From Spirochaetales bacterium (GTDB lineage: Bacteria; Spirochaetota; Spirochaetia; JABEVK01): a DNA stretch of 14,045 nucleotides. The translations under genes and the position numbers were made by a program. Positions 7,048-14,045 of the stretch are shown here, piece by piece. The notes under the pieces are model-generated. The model saw only the letters and a list, made by a program, of their open reading frames with translations. It ran no database searches and was not told the origin of the DNA. The first letter of the stretch is position 1, and every line of letters starts with the position of its first letter. The DNA is taken from assembly GCA_013043995.1 (NCBI GenBank), contig JABEVL010000282.1:1-14045 (forward strand), given 5' to 3'.

Positions 7048-7639
7048 CGGTTTCCTTCAAGCCTGCGTGGATCGGCCTGTTTCGACGTTGGCAGCCTACG
7101 CCGCCTTCCTTGTTTTGGGCGCCTTTGCCCTCTCCCAAATGAAGCTGACCTACTCTCCTGAAATTCCCCAAGCCCGACTCCTTGTCGCCTGCGACGCTCC
7201 TGGGTTTCCGCCCGACGAAATTCGCAAGCTCGTTACCCTGCCCTTGGAAGACACGCTTTCGTCGCTCAAGGGACTACGCCGCATGGAATCTTACTCTAAA
7301 GCCGGACAAGTCGTGTTCAAGCTCGAGCTGTGGTGGGGAACCGATCTACGCCGGGCGCAGGTCGAGGCTGCCCAGCTCGTCGATTTGGCTTACAGCCGTT
7401 TACCGCAAGGAGCGGTTAAGCCGCTCGTTCTTCCCCTGTCGCAAAACGAAAACCCCACGTTTTGGATCGGCATGTTCCCCAAAAACGGTGATTTGGTCCG
7501 AGCGCGCGAAGCCGCCGAACGAGAGTTTCGCAACAGGCTCCAGCAAACGGAGGGGGTCGGCGGGGTCACCATCGTGGGGGGGAGAAGGAAGAGGTCCGAG
7601 TGGACGTCGATCAGGAAAAACTTTTTGCAAAAGGTCTGA
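7022..7639 (+). CDS. RND permease 1, N-terminal fragment ending at a frame break
   Basis: This is the first part of an AcrB/HAE1-like inner-membrane RND transporter. The start is ATG 7022, five bases after a weak SD-like GGCGGG at 7011-7016; GTG 7016 is an alternative. The protein begins MSLFSSRRNGFLQACVDRPV, followed by transmembrane helix 1 (about 22-41). The porter domain then shows PGFPPDEIRKLVTLPLEDTL and LKGLRRMESYSKAG, the usual pseudo-repeat around the first PN1 subdomain. Family similarity runs to VGGVTIVGG (residue 187), then the frame continues into a short out-of-family tail ending at the TGA 7637-7639. The next family-type residues (EKEEVRVDVDQEKL) are in the -1 frame, starting at 7582. 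The break falls in seven G at 7576-7582. As read, only a 205-residue non-functional stub would be made unless ribosomes or RNA polymerase slip. Confidence 0.88.
   Translation: MSLFSSRRNGFLQACVDRPVSTLAAYAAFLVLGAFALSQMKLTYSPEIPQARLLVACDAPGFPPDEIRKLVTLPLEDTLSSLKGLRRMESYSKAGQVVFKLELWWGTDLRRAQVEAAQLVDLAYSRLPQGAVKPLVLPLSQNENPTFWIGMFPKNGDLVRAREAAEREFRNRLQQTEGVGGVTIVGGRRKRSEWTSIRKNFLQKV
7576..7582 (+). other. G7 run at the frame break in RND permease 1 (possible slippage site or sequencing indel)
   Basis: In the upstream frame the codons are GTG GGG GGG AGA, so the run reads G_GGG_GGG and fits the X_XXY_YYZ slippery heptamer exactly. A -1 slip gives Ile-Val-Gly-Gly-Glu-Lys-Glu-Glu-Val-Arg-Val-Asp, the sequence expected of RND porters at this point. 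Adding one G gives the same product. A homopolymer miscount, a true mutation and productive slippage all fit the read. Confidence 0.8.
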
Positions 7640-10044
7640 CGATGTCCGACGTCGCCCAGTCCTTAGCGAGCGGCAACGTCGAGGTTCCGCTAGGAACCGT
7701 CGAATCACAGGGCCGTGAACTGGCGATCAAAGCCGAAGCCAAGGCGGCGACAGTTCCGGACCTCGCGCAAATTCTTATTCTGAGCCGGAATCCTTCTTCG
7801 TCTCCCGTCGCTGTCGGCGATGTTGCAAAACTCTTTTTCACTCCCCAACGGCAGGAGTCCTTTTTTGTCGACGGCGAACGCGAAGGCCTGCTTTTTTTGT
7901 TGGGACGACAGCCCAGCGCCAGTCCTATCGCCGTCGCCGACCGCCTGAAAGCGAAGGTGGCGGAACTTCAGCAAGAGCAAGGACGAGAGTTCGATTTCCG
8001 CCTTTTGTGCGACGAATCTCTTAGCGTTCGGTCGGCCCTCAGCGACTTGGGGTACGCTCTTTTGACGGGCTCGCTGATCGCCTTCGCGACACTTTTTCTT
8101 TTCGTACGCGATGTGAGATCAGCTTTGATTCTCACAAGCGCTCTGCCGATTTCGGCCTTGTTCGCTTTTCTGGCGCTCTGGCTTTGCGGCCGGAGTCTTA
8201 ACGTCATGACCCTGGGCGGGCTTGCCCTCGGCTTGGGAATGCTGGTCGACAACAGCGTGGTCGTTCTTGAAAATTTCGCCAAACGCCTGGGAACACGCCC
8301 ACCCGATTCCGAAGCCGTGGTTGAAGCTACCCTGGAAATGGCGGGCTCAACGATCGGTTCGACCCTGACGGTCGCCATCGTTTTTGTCCCCCTGATTTTT
8401 CTTCCCGGCTCGATGGGCGCTCTGTTTGCAGACCTTTCGCTGGCGGTGGTCTTTAGCATGGCCGCTTCGTTTGTGGTTTCTGTCACCTGGGTACCCGTCC
8501 TCTACCGTTGGACCAAACATAGTAAAAACCTCAAGTCGGACAAGGTAGAAAAACACTTTGAAAGGATCTTGAGGTTTGGCTTGCGCCGGCCAGGTTTTCT
8601 TTTGATTCCGGTTGTTGGATTTTCCCTTCTGGCCGCAGCCTCCTACCTCGAACTCAAAAAGGAGCTTTTCAACCCCATCGACCAGGGTTTGCTCCAGGTA
8701 ACCGTCCGATTCGCTCCCGGTCTTAGCCTTGCCGATCTGAAGGAAAAAACCGAAGACGTCAACCGCGCTCTGGCACACTATTCGGGCATCGCACACGTTG
8801 TCGGTTTTGGGGGACAAGAAGCCGGTAGCCCCTTTTTTTTGGCCAACCCCCAAAAACCAGCTTGGGAAATCAACGATCTTTTGATTCTGCATCCAGCAGT
8901 GAACGCCTTTCGCCTTCGGGCCCAGTTGACCCGTGATTTTCCAGGTCTCTCCGTCACCCTTCCGCCCTCACCGACTGAGGCTTTGCTCAACCTTGCAACG
9001 GACAACCGACGATGGGTAGTGACGGCAGACACACCCGAAAGTTTGGATCGCGAAGTTGCCCGCTTGCGCGCTGATCCCGCCGCCAAAACCGAAAACGTTC
9101 AGGATCAGCCTCTCTACCTTGTGCGTCCAAGAACTTCACTGGACACCCAATTTCGCCTCACCCCGCAAGAGGCGGCACGGGCTTTGAGTGGGGACCTCGA
9201 TGGGTTTGAGGCGACAGAGTTCTGGAAAAACGGCTTTCCAATTCCCGTTCGTGTGACCTTGCCTGAAACTGACAAGAACAATCTGGACGCCCTCCAAAGG
9301 ATCCGCATCCCCCTCTTGGACTCCAAGGAACATTTTGCCAATTCCGTCGCTTTGAATGTTGCTGCGGATGTGACCCGCTCTTCGAGCACGCCGCTTCTTT
9401 TACGGATCGACAAAAAAGAGGCGTCGATCTTCGAACTCAACCTTCAAGCATCTCCGGCAGAACTTGCACGATTTCACGGTGATTTTCCAGGTGCTGAAAG
9501 TCTTCAAAAAGGATTCCTGGAAGAAAACTTCTTTGCCCTGGGAAGCCTAGCAGCATTTGCCGTTTTGTTCCTTTACCTTTATCTCGTCGTGCAGTTCGAA
9601 TCGTACTTTGTGCCACTTCTGGTTTTGTTGACTTTTCCGCTTTCGGCTGCCGGTATTTTCGGGTTCTTGGCGTTGTTCGGGTTTTCCTGGAACATCAACA
9701 CGTTCTTTGCCGTTCTGATCCTGATGGGCAGCGCCGTCAATGTCGCCATCCTTCTGGTGGAAAACTACCGCCGCCGTGCACTGCGCTCAGGGCTTTATCC
9801 TGCCGTGGTCTTGGGAGGAACCCGTGAACGGGTCCGGCCGATCCTGATCACAACGCTAACGACCGTCGTGGGCAGTCTTCCCGTCGCTATCGACCCCGGG
9901 GCGCACTCGACACAAAGCGGAATGGCAACCGCGATCATCGGCGGCCATCTGGTTTCTTCTTTTCTGACCCTTTTGGTCCTTCCCCAGCTTTACCTAGCCT
10001 GGATCAAGCACACCCAAAAACGGCGGGTTGACGGTGGCTCTTAA
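7600..10044 (+). CDS. RND permease 1, C-terminal part (continues from 7022 after the frame break)
   Basis: Joined to the upstream fragment with one restored base, it gives a 1007-residue RND permease, close to the usual 1000-1050. The coordinate given is the first in-frame GTG, but the family sequence actually begins at 7582. Visible features, in joined numbering: DN/DC docking parts about 194-340; transmembrane helices 2-6 about 343-495, including NVMTLGGLALGLGMLVDNSV, with the proton-relay Asp at 410 and Asn at 411 where AcrB has Asp408; a second porter loop; then helices 8-12. Helix 10 contains GSAVNVAILLVEN, with Asn907 where AcrB has Lys940. One Asp plus an Asn is seen in many HAE1-type pumps, so activity is plausible. 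It overlaps the second permease gene by 11 bases. Pumps of this kind use the proton gradient to move substrates from periplasm or membrane into the adaptor-channel conduit. Confidence 0.92.
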   Translation: MDVDQEKLFAKGLTMSDVAQSLASGNVEVPLGTVESQGRELAIKAEAKAATVPDLAQILILSRNPSSSPVAVGDVAKLFFTPQRQESFFVDGEREGLLFLLGRQPSASPIAVADRLKAKVAELQQEQGREFDFRLLCDESLSVRSALSDLGYALLTGSLIAFATLFLFVRDVRSALILTSALPISALFAFLALWLCGRSLNVMTLGGLALGLGMLVDNSVVVLENFAKRLGTRPPDSEAVVEATLEMAGSTIGSTLTVAIVFVPLIFLPGSMGALFADLSLAVVFSMAASFVVSVTWVPVLYRWTKHSKNLKSDKVEKHFERILRFGLRRPGFLLIPVVGFSLLAAASYLELKKELFNPIDQGLLQVTVRFAPGLSLADLKEKTEDVNRALAHYSGIAHVVGFGGQEAGSPFFLANPQKPAWEINDLLILHPAVNAFRLRAQLTRDFPGLSVTLPPSPTEALLNLATDNRRWVVTADTPESLDREVARLRADPAAKTENVQDQPLYLVRPRTSLDTQFRLTPQEAARALSGDLDGFEATEFWKNGFPIPVRVTLPETDKNNLDALQRIRIPLLDSKEHFANSVALNVAADVTRSSSTPLLLRIDKKEASIFELNLQASPAELARFHGDFPGAESLQKGFLEENFFALGSLAAFAVLFLYLYLVVQFESYFVPLLVLLTFPLSAAGIFGFLALFGFSWNINTFFAVLILMGSAVNVAILLVENYRRRALRSGLYPAVVLGGTRERVRPILITTLTTVVGSLPVAIDPGAHSTQSGMATAIIGGHLVSSFLTLLVLPQLYLAWIKHTQKRRVDGGS

Positions 10045-13000
10045 ACCTGCGCGTGCTGCCGTGCTCGCCGCCTTTGCCTCCCTATCGATTTTTGGAATCA
10101 TGCACTTGCCCATAGGGCCTCAAAAGGATTCGTCAACGCCGGCTTTCCACCTCATTTTAAGGCATTACGGAGTTGGGGCTGAGCAGATGGAAACGACAAT
10201 CGCCATCGGGCTTGAGGCGCGGCTGAGGGATCTGGTGGGGTTGAAAAGAATGCAAACGGTCTGCGAGAGCTCCACCGTGACGGCTGATCTGAGTTTCTTC
10301 CCTTCCACCGACAGGTCACGAGCCTACTGGGACCTTCGTGACAGGCTCGAGAGGTTCTACCAGACCTTGCCGCCGAGTGTCCAAAAACCCGAAATCTTGG
10401 GAGGGTCGGCCGACAGTCCTCCGGTCATGATCGTCACCCTGACGTCAAAAACCCAGACCCTTGACGAGGTCCGACAGTTCGTCGAAACCAAACTCAAACC
10501 GTTGATTCAGCGCCTTCCCGGGGCCGGTGAAGTTGAAGTCGGCGGCGGACGCGACAGAGAGGTTCACATCGTTCCCGACGAGGCTCAATTGGCGGCAAGG
10601 GGACTGGCGGACGCTTCGCTGAGCCAAGCCGTTCAAGCCTCCCTGGTGCGCTTTTCCCCCGGGAGCATCAACGATGCTTTCAAAAGAACAGGGGTATATT
10701 TTGATTCCTTCGCCGGATCGCCCGAGGCCCTGGCCCAGATCCGTGTTCCTTTGCCACAGGGCGGCAGTGTTCAGCTTTCAGATCTTGCCGAGGTGACGTG
10801 GGGACTTCGTGAACGCGAAAACCTTTCCCGATCGGACGGCCAGGAAAAGATCAGCCTTTACATCCGCGACAACGGCGCTGGGAACACGGTCGAGCTCTGC
10901 AAAAAATCTCTTGCCCTGTTGCCCAAGAGCAGCGACGTCTTGAGCTGGGATGTTGTGAACAACTTTGCCGGGGAATTCGACGCTTCCTTTCAAGACCTCC
11001 TGGAGGCTCTGGCCTGGGGTCTGACGCTCGCCGCTCTTTCCTTGGCATTTTTTCGCCCTCAGGTCAGCGCAGTCCTGGTACTTTTTGGAGGGCTCGTTCT
11101 TGCGGGGGCGGGGGTTCTTGCGTTGATCCCGGTTTGGGGATTTTCTTTGTCGGGAGAAGTCCTTGCTTCACTGGCGGCCGCTGTCGGTTTGGCGGTCGAC
11201 CCTTTTGTCATTGTCCTGTTGTCCCCCAGCGACAAACCCACTCCGGCACGTTCCCTTGTCACCGCCGCAGCCACAACCGTCCTTGCTTTACTGCCATTGA
11301 TTTTTCAGGGGAAAGCCGATCCGATTCTCCCTCTTTTATCCCTCATTCTGACCGCCGCCCTCGTCCTGGCCGCAGTCTTGGCGTTAGGCTTCGCCGCAAG
11401 TTTTCAACGTCCGCATCAAGATCAGGGCAATTTCAAGTCCGCAGAATTCCTGTTAGCGGCTTGCGAGAATGCGTTCGCAGGGGTGATCCGGTTCGCCAAA
11501 CGTTTCCCGCGGGTCGGCCTGTTAGGGGGACTGACCTGGACAGGAATCGCGGCCTTGGGCTTTGCTTTTCTTCAACCTTCCTTTCAGGCCACGACCTCAC
11601 CAGGTCCGCTCACCTTTCGAGTTGATTTTGAAAACAAAATGAGCATCACCGTCATCGATGAAAGGCTTCGGCCTTTTCTCGCACGAATTCAAAAGATCAG
11701 CGGCGTTATTCGGGTCGACTCGTTGAGCCGCAGCGGGGGAGCCGTCGTCACCGTGGCTTTTCATACAGAGCAACAGAGTGCCGCCGAGCTCAAAAAGAAC
11801 ATCCGTTCTTTGGGGGAAAACCTCTATGGTGCCTCTTTGTACTTTCCTGGGAACTTGGAAAAAGACAGTCACACGGTGGCCGTCACCGTCACGGGAAGCG
11901 ATCCGCAACTTTTGCGCACGATCTGCAGTTCAGCGGCGCAGGCTCTTTTGTCACAGGGGATCGCTCGTGACGCCGTCTTTCATTTCAAGGATTTTCCGCC
12001 CCAGTTGGTCTACACTCCTTCTCTCTCCGAGCTCGCCGCAGTTCAAACGACGCCTCAGGCCTTTTTGACGGCCCTCAGGCAACGCCAGTTTGCTCCAGTC
12101 ACTTCCAAGGTCGTTTGGGGTGAGCGCGAATACGACGTGAGAACTGGTCGCTTCGGCAAGGCCGTTACGGAGGCCCAAGCAGGGGTTCTGGCCATCGAGG
12201 GGCGGGCCTTGAGCGCGGCCCAATTCGGCCGGTTTCAATGGACAACCGAACGCGACAGGATCACCCGCGTCGACGGTGCCCGGGCCGAGACTTTTTCAGT
12301 GACAATCGCTTCGGCCCAGCTTTCCCAGATTTCCGAACGCCTGCGGGCCACTCTGGGCAAGCTTGTGCTCCCCCTGGGTTATGCTCTTCGGCTATCCAGC
12401 GACCTGTCGGATACTCAGGAACTTTTTGGTCAACTGTTTGCGGCTTTTGGACTCTGCCTTCTTTTGATCGCCGCGGGACTCGCTTTCCGATTCAACGAGC
12501 TCAGTTCTCCTGCTCTCATCCTTGCGGTGGTTCCGGGAAGCTTTCTCCCCCCGCTGGCGATCGTCTTCCTGAGCGGCACACCCTTTACCCTCAGTCTTTT
12601 GGTGGCCTTCATCGCGGCATCAGGCTTGGTCACCAACAATGCCATCCTCCTTGCAGAAGGTTGGAAAAATGAGCTTGCCTCCTCCCCCTTTCTTCAGCCC
12701 GCTGATGCACTGCAAAAGGCCTTCAACGGCCGTATCCGGGGCTTTCTGGCAAGTTCTGTTGCCGCGATGCTGGCAAGTCTGCCACTTCTGTTTTCGGCGC
12801 AGCAAGCCGGTGATCTCGCACGTTCTCTCGCCTTGGTCGTTTTTTGGGGGGTTCCTGGTTCGTTCGTTTCAGCCTTTGTCCTGTTCCCTTTTTTTGCGTT
12901 GGCTCAAACCGAGCGCAGAAAACTGAAGTTGCAAAAGGGTTCAGGTCTTGAAATCCCTGTCGATGCCGCTCACCGTGGAATGAAGTTCCCGCGTTCCTGA
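10034..13000 (+). CDS. RND permease 2 (probable partner of permease 1), divergent relay motifs
   Basis: GTG 10034 is preceded by GGCGGG at 10022-10027 with six bases of spacing; TTG 10028 is the alternative. The product is 988 residues. It has the whole RND plan: a short N-terminus, helix 1 (AAVLAAFASLSIFGIM), a porter domain with the GLEARLRDLVGLKRMQ pattern and the GEVEVGGGRDREVHIVPDEA segment, helices 2-6, a second porter, and helices 8-12. In helix 4 the motif is AVGLAVDPFVIVLLSPSD. The first relay Asp is kept (residue 389), the second position is Pro, and the Glu-Asn that follows in AcrB and in permease 1 is lost. Helix 10 keeps GLVTNNAILLAEG (Asn at 868). The C-terminus is basic. Tandem RND genes, as in MdtB-MdtC, form heterotrimers, and that is the likely arrangement here. 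The weaker relay suggests this subunit may depend on permease 1. It ends the operon. Confidence 0.9.
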   Translation: MALKPARAAVLAAFASLSIFGIMHLPIGPQKDSSTPAFHLILRHYGVGAEQMETTIAIGLEARLRDLVGLKRMQTVCESSTVTADLSFFPSTDRSRAYWDLRDRLERFYQTLPPSVQKPEILGGSADSPPVMIVTLTSKTQTLDEVRQFVETKLKPLIQRLPGAGEVEVGGGRDREVHIVPDEAQLAARGLADASLSQAVQASLVRFSPGSINDAFKRTGVYFDSFAGSPEALAQIRVPLPQGGSVQLSDLAEVTWGLRERENLSRSDGQEKISLYIRDNGAGNTVELCKKSLALLPKSSDVLSWDVVNNFAGEFDASFQDLLEALAWGLTLAALSLAFFRPQVSAVLVLFGGLVLAGAGVLALIPVWGFSLSGEVLASLAAAVGLAVDPFVIVLLSPSDKPTPARSLVTAAATTVLALLPLIFQGKADPILPLLSLILTAALVLAAVLALGFAASFQRPHQDQGNFKSAEFLLAACENAFAGVIRFAKRFPRVGLLGGLTWTGIAALGFAFLQPSFQATTSPGPLTFRVDFENKMSITVIDERLRPFLARIQKISGVIRVDSLSRSGGAVVTVAFHTEQQSAAELKKNIRSLGENLYGASLYFPGNLEKDSHTVAVTVTGSDPQLLRTICSSAAQALLSQGIARDAVFHFKDFPPQLVYTPSLSELAAVQTTPQAFLTALRQRQFAPVTSKVVWGEREYDVRTGRFGKAVTEAQAGVLAIEGRALSAAQFGRFQWTTERDRITRVDGARAETFSVTIASAQLSQISERLRATLGKLVLPLGYALRLSSDLSDTQELFGQLFAAFGLCLLLIAAGLAFRFNELSSPALILAVVPGSFLPPLAIVFLSGTPFTLSLLVAFIAASGLVTNNAILLAEGWKNELASSPFLQPADALQKAFNGRIRGFLASSVAAMLASLPLLFSAQQAGDLARSLALVVFWGVPGSFVSAFVLFPFFALAQTERRKLKLQKGSGLEIPVDAAHRGMKFPRS

Positions 13001-13135
13001 TTCAACTCATCTCCAACCTTGAACAAAATCACCGTGCAGGGTTCTGGATTCATGACCTCACAAGAAAAAAGCGTCAGGCCAAGCCTTCTCAGTTTGCAGA
13101 AGGTCAGCCTGACGGCCCTTTAAGAAGGCGTCAAC
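13001..13135. other. Convergent intergenic region holding a two-tier terminator hairpin
   Basis: This gap lies between the end of the efflux operon and the end of the repeat-protein gene on the other strand. Apart from the hairpin at about 13072-13114 it shows no gene-like feature. Confidence 0.8.
13064..13120 (-). terminator. Rho-independent terminator of the minus-strand repeat-protein gene, possibly bidirectional
   Basis: The outer stem pairs CGTCAGGC (13072-13079) with GCCTGACG (13107-13114), eight perfect pairs. The inner stem pairs CCTTCT (13084-13089) with AGAAGG (13098-13103) around an eight-base loop. The A6 at 13065-13070 becomes U6 directly after the stem on the minus strand, giving a textbook terminator 22 bases beyond the stop at 13136. 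On the plus strand the stem is followed only by GGCCCTTT, so termination of the efflux transcript would be weaker. Confidence 0.85.
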
Positions 13136-14045
13136 CTAGCGCGCTAACTGGGTACTTGAATTGGGCGGTGATGACGGTGGAGCAAAGGCAGTCGCCGTCG
13201 TGCTGAGCGTTGTTGTCGTCGAGCCAAAAGTGAATTGCATATTGCTACCCAAACCAATAATCTGTCCGCCGCCATTTATCTGCCATCCCACCATTGTTTC
13301 ATAGTTCGCAGTCTCAGGACTTGGTGGGTTGTAAAGCGTGATCGTTTGACCGATATGCCCAGTTACCACCGTCGAGGGCGGTACGATCGTCGGCGTAAAA
13401 TTTGTCAACCCATTATACGTCAACGTGTAAGCGATGGGTATCCAGACCGCGTGCAAGGTGACATTGCCGGAAGGCACCGTGTAAGACGTCGAAGGCTGGT
13501 AGACCGTAGTTCCGTCGGTCCAGCCGCCAAAGGTGTAGCCAGCGGGCACGACGTAGGGACTGGCCGGCAAGGTGATCGTGCTCCCGTAAACCGCGCTTTG
13601 CAAGCTCGGATCGGGCACGGTGTTTCCATTCTGCGTCAAAGTATTCGCAGCGTAGACCGACCCATTGCCAGCGTAGACACTCGCGGGGTTGTCGAAGCTC
13701 ACGTTGATGGTGTTGGCCGACCACACCGCGTAGAGCGTCAGGTTCCCTGCGCCCATCGTGAAGGTCGCCGCATTTGCATAGCTGTAGGTCGTGGCACCAG
13801 GAGTCGTCGCCCAACCGCTAAAGTAATACCCCGCCTTTGTAAAAGCGTTGGCCGAAAGAGTGACAGAAGAATCCATCGCCGCCGATTGGGCGGCCATACT
13901 CCCGCTGCCGCCACTCGGATCAAAGCTGATCGTGTAGGTGTTGGCACTCCATTGGGCCGTCAACGTCACCGAGCTTGGCCCCATCGTCTGGGTCGAGCCC
14001 ACGGTGTAAGCCGTCCCGCTGCTATCTTTCCATCCTGTAAAGGTG
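13136..14045 (-). CDS. C-terminal part of an InlB B-type (Listeria-Bacteroides) repeat surface protein, truncated at its N-terminal side by the window edge
   Basis: The minus-strand frame is open from the right edge (first whole codon at 14044) to TAG at 13138-13136, giving 302 visible residues; its true start lies outside. It is made of tandem InlB B/Flg_new-type repeats of about 70-95 residues. Each repeat has an aromatic-x-x-GW turn (TFTGWKD, YYFSGWATTPG, YTFGGWTDG) and ends in a strand closing on Trp (LTAQWSANTYTISF, LYAVWSANTINVSF, LHAVWIPIAYTLTY). The visible part holds the end of one repeat, two complete ones, and a degenerate fourth that ends STTATAF instead of the A-x-W closure. The C-terminus (PPSSPPNSSTQLAR) has no LPXTG, transmembrane segment or obvious sorting domain. 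Such repeats are beta-grasp-like and occur in adhesins and other surface proteins. It is convergent with the pump operon and has no evident link to it. Confidence 0.88.
   Translation of the reverse strand, partial: TFTGWKDSSGTAYTVGSTQTMGPSSVTLTAQWSANTYTISFDPSGGSGSMAAQSAAMDSSVTLSANAFTKAGYYFSGWATTPGATTYSYANAATFTMGAGNLTLYAVWSANTINVSFDNPASVYAGNGSVYAANTLTQNGNTVPDPSLQSAVYGSTITLPASPYVVPAGYTFGGWTDGTTVYQPSTSYTVPSGNVTLHAVWIPIAYTLTYNGLTNFTPTIVPPSTVVTGHIGQTITLYNPPSPETANYETMVGWQINGGGQIIGLGSNMQFTFGSTTTTLSTTATAFAPPSSPPNSSTQLAR

Noticed and set aside
8833..8840. A run of eight T in permease 1 as a second frameshift
   Set aside because: Family-like sequence continues in the same frame on both sides, so nothing is broken there.
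7968..8892. Long minus-strand ORFs (172 and 181 codons) inside permease 1
   Set aside because: They are antisense to strongly conserved RND sequence, have Arg/Ser- or Lys/Gly-rich low-quality translations, and resemble no family.
7600..10044. An independent 814-residue gene starting at GTG 7600
   Set aside because: It lacks the N-terminal helix and first porter part of an RND permease, which are present just upstream in another frame; it is the continuation of one gene.
11134..11625. A 163-codon plus-strand ORF inside permease 2
   Set aside because: It is a different-frame shadow of a clear RND transmembrane region; the translation is Arg/Pro/Ser-rich and not protein-like.
13420..13947. Other minus-strand frames overlapping the repeat protein
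   Set aside because: Only one frame shows the repeated GW and closing-Trp pattern and stays open to the window edge; the others are shadows.
13136..14045. A CRISPR array or DNA-level tandem repeat
   Set aside because: The periodicity is at protein level only; the DNA copies have diverged and there are no uniform repeats and spacers.

Overview
This window comes from a diderm (Gram-negative-type) bacterium. It carries an outer-membrane TolC-like channel, a periplasmic adaptor, two inner-membrane RND permeases and five predicted lipoproteins. By eye the base composition is mid-range, somewhat above half G+C. The sequence alone does not fix the phylum. Big_5-type Ig-like lipoproteins and InlB-type repeat proteins occur in groups such as Spirochaetota and Bdellovibrionota, and I offer those only as guesses.

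Layout. (1) Bases 1-104, minus strand: the first 34 codons of a divergently transcribed exported protein, with a clear Shine-Dalgarno (SD) and signal peptide, cut by the window edge. (2) Bases 105-261: the divergent promoter region. (3) Bases 262-13000, plus strand: one compact, apparently polycistronic unit of eight genes. In order they are a TPR lipoprotein, a small unknown lipoprotein, a TolC-family channel, an RND adaptor lipoprotein with a long coiled-coil hairpin, two paralogous Ig-like (Big_5/SbsA-type) lipoproteins, and two consecutive RND permeases. Almost every junction is an ATGA or TTGA overlap or a short overlap, which points to translational coupling. (4) Bases 13001-13135: convergent intergenic space with a strong two-tier hairpin that acts as the terminator of the minus-strand gene and perhaps of both genes. 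(5) Bases 13136-14045, minus strand: the C-terminal part of a protein built from InlB B-type (Listeria-Bacteroides) repeats, cut by the right edge.

How the genes may work together. The channel, adaptor and two permeases form a complete tripartite efflux or export pump with a probably heteromeric RND component. The three lipoproteins of unknown role (small lipoprotein, Ig-like 1 and Ig-like 2) and the TPR lipoprotein are locked into the same unit, so they are candidate accessory subunits or cargo-handling factors. The Ig-like pair lies between the adaptor and the permeases and is the least expected part of the locus.

The first RND permease is split by a one-base frame break in a run of seven G at 7576-7582. 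An eighth G, or a -1 slip on G_GGG_GGG, restores exactly the family-typical sequence. This is either a sequencing error, a real disrupting mutation, or a slippage site. No RNA genes, insertion sequences, CRISPR arrays or origins were seen.
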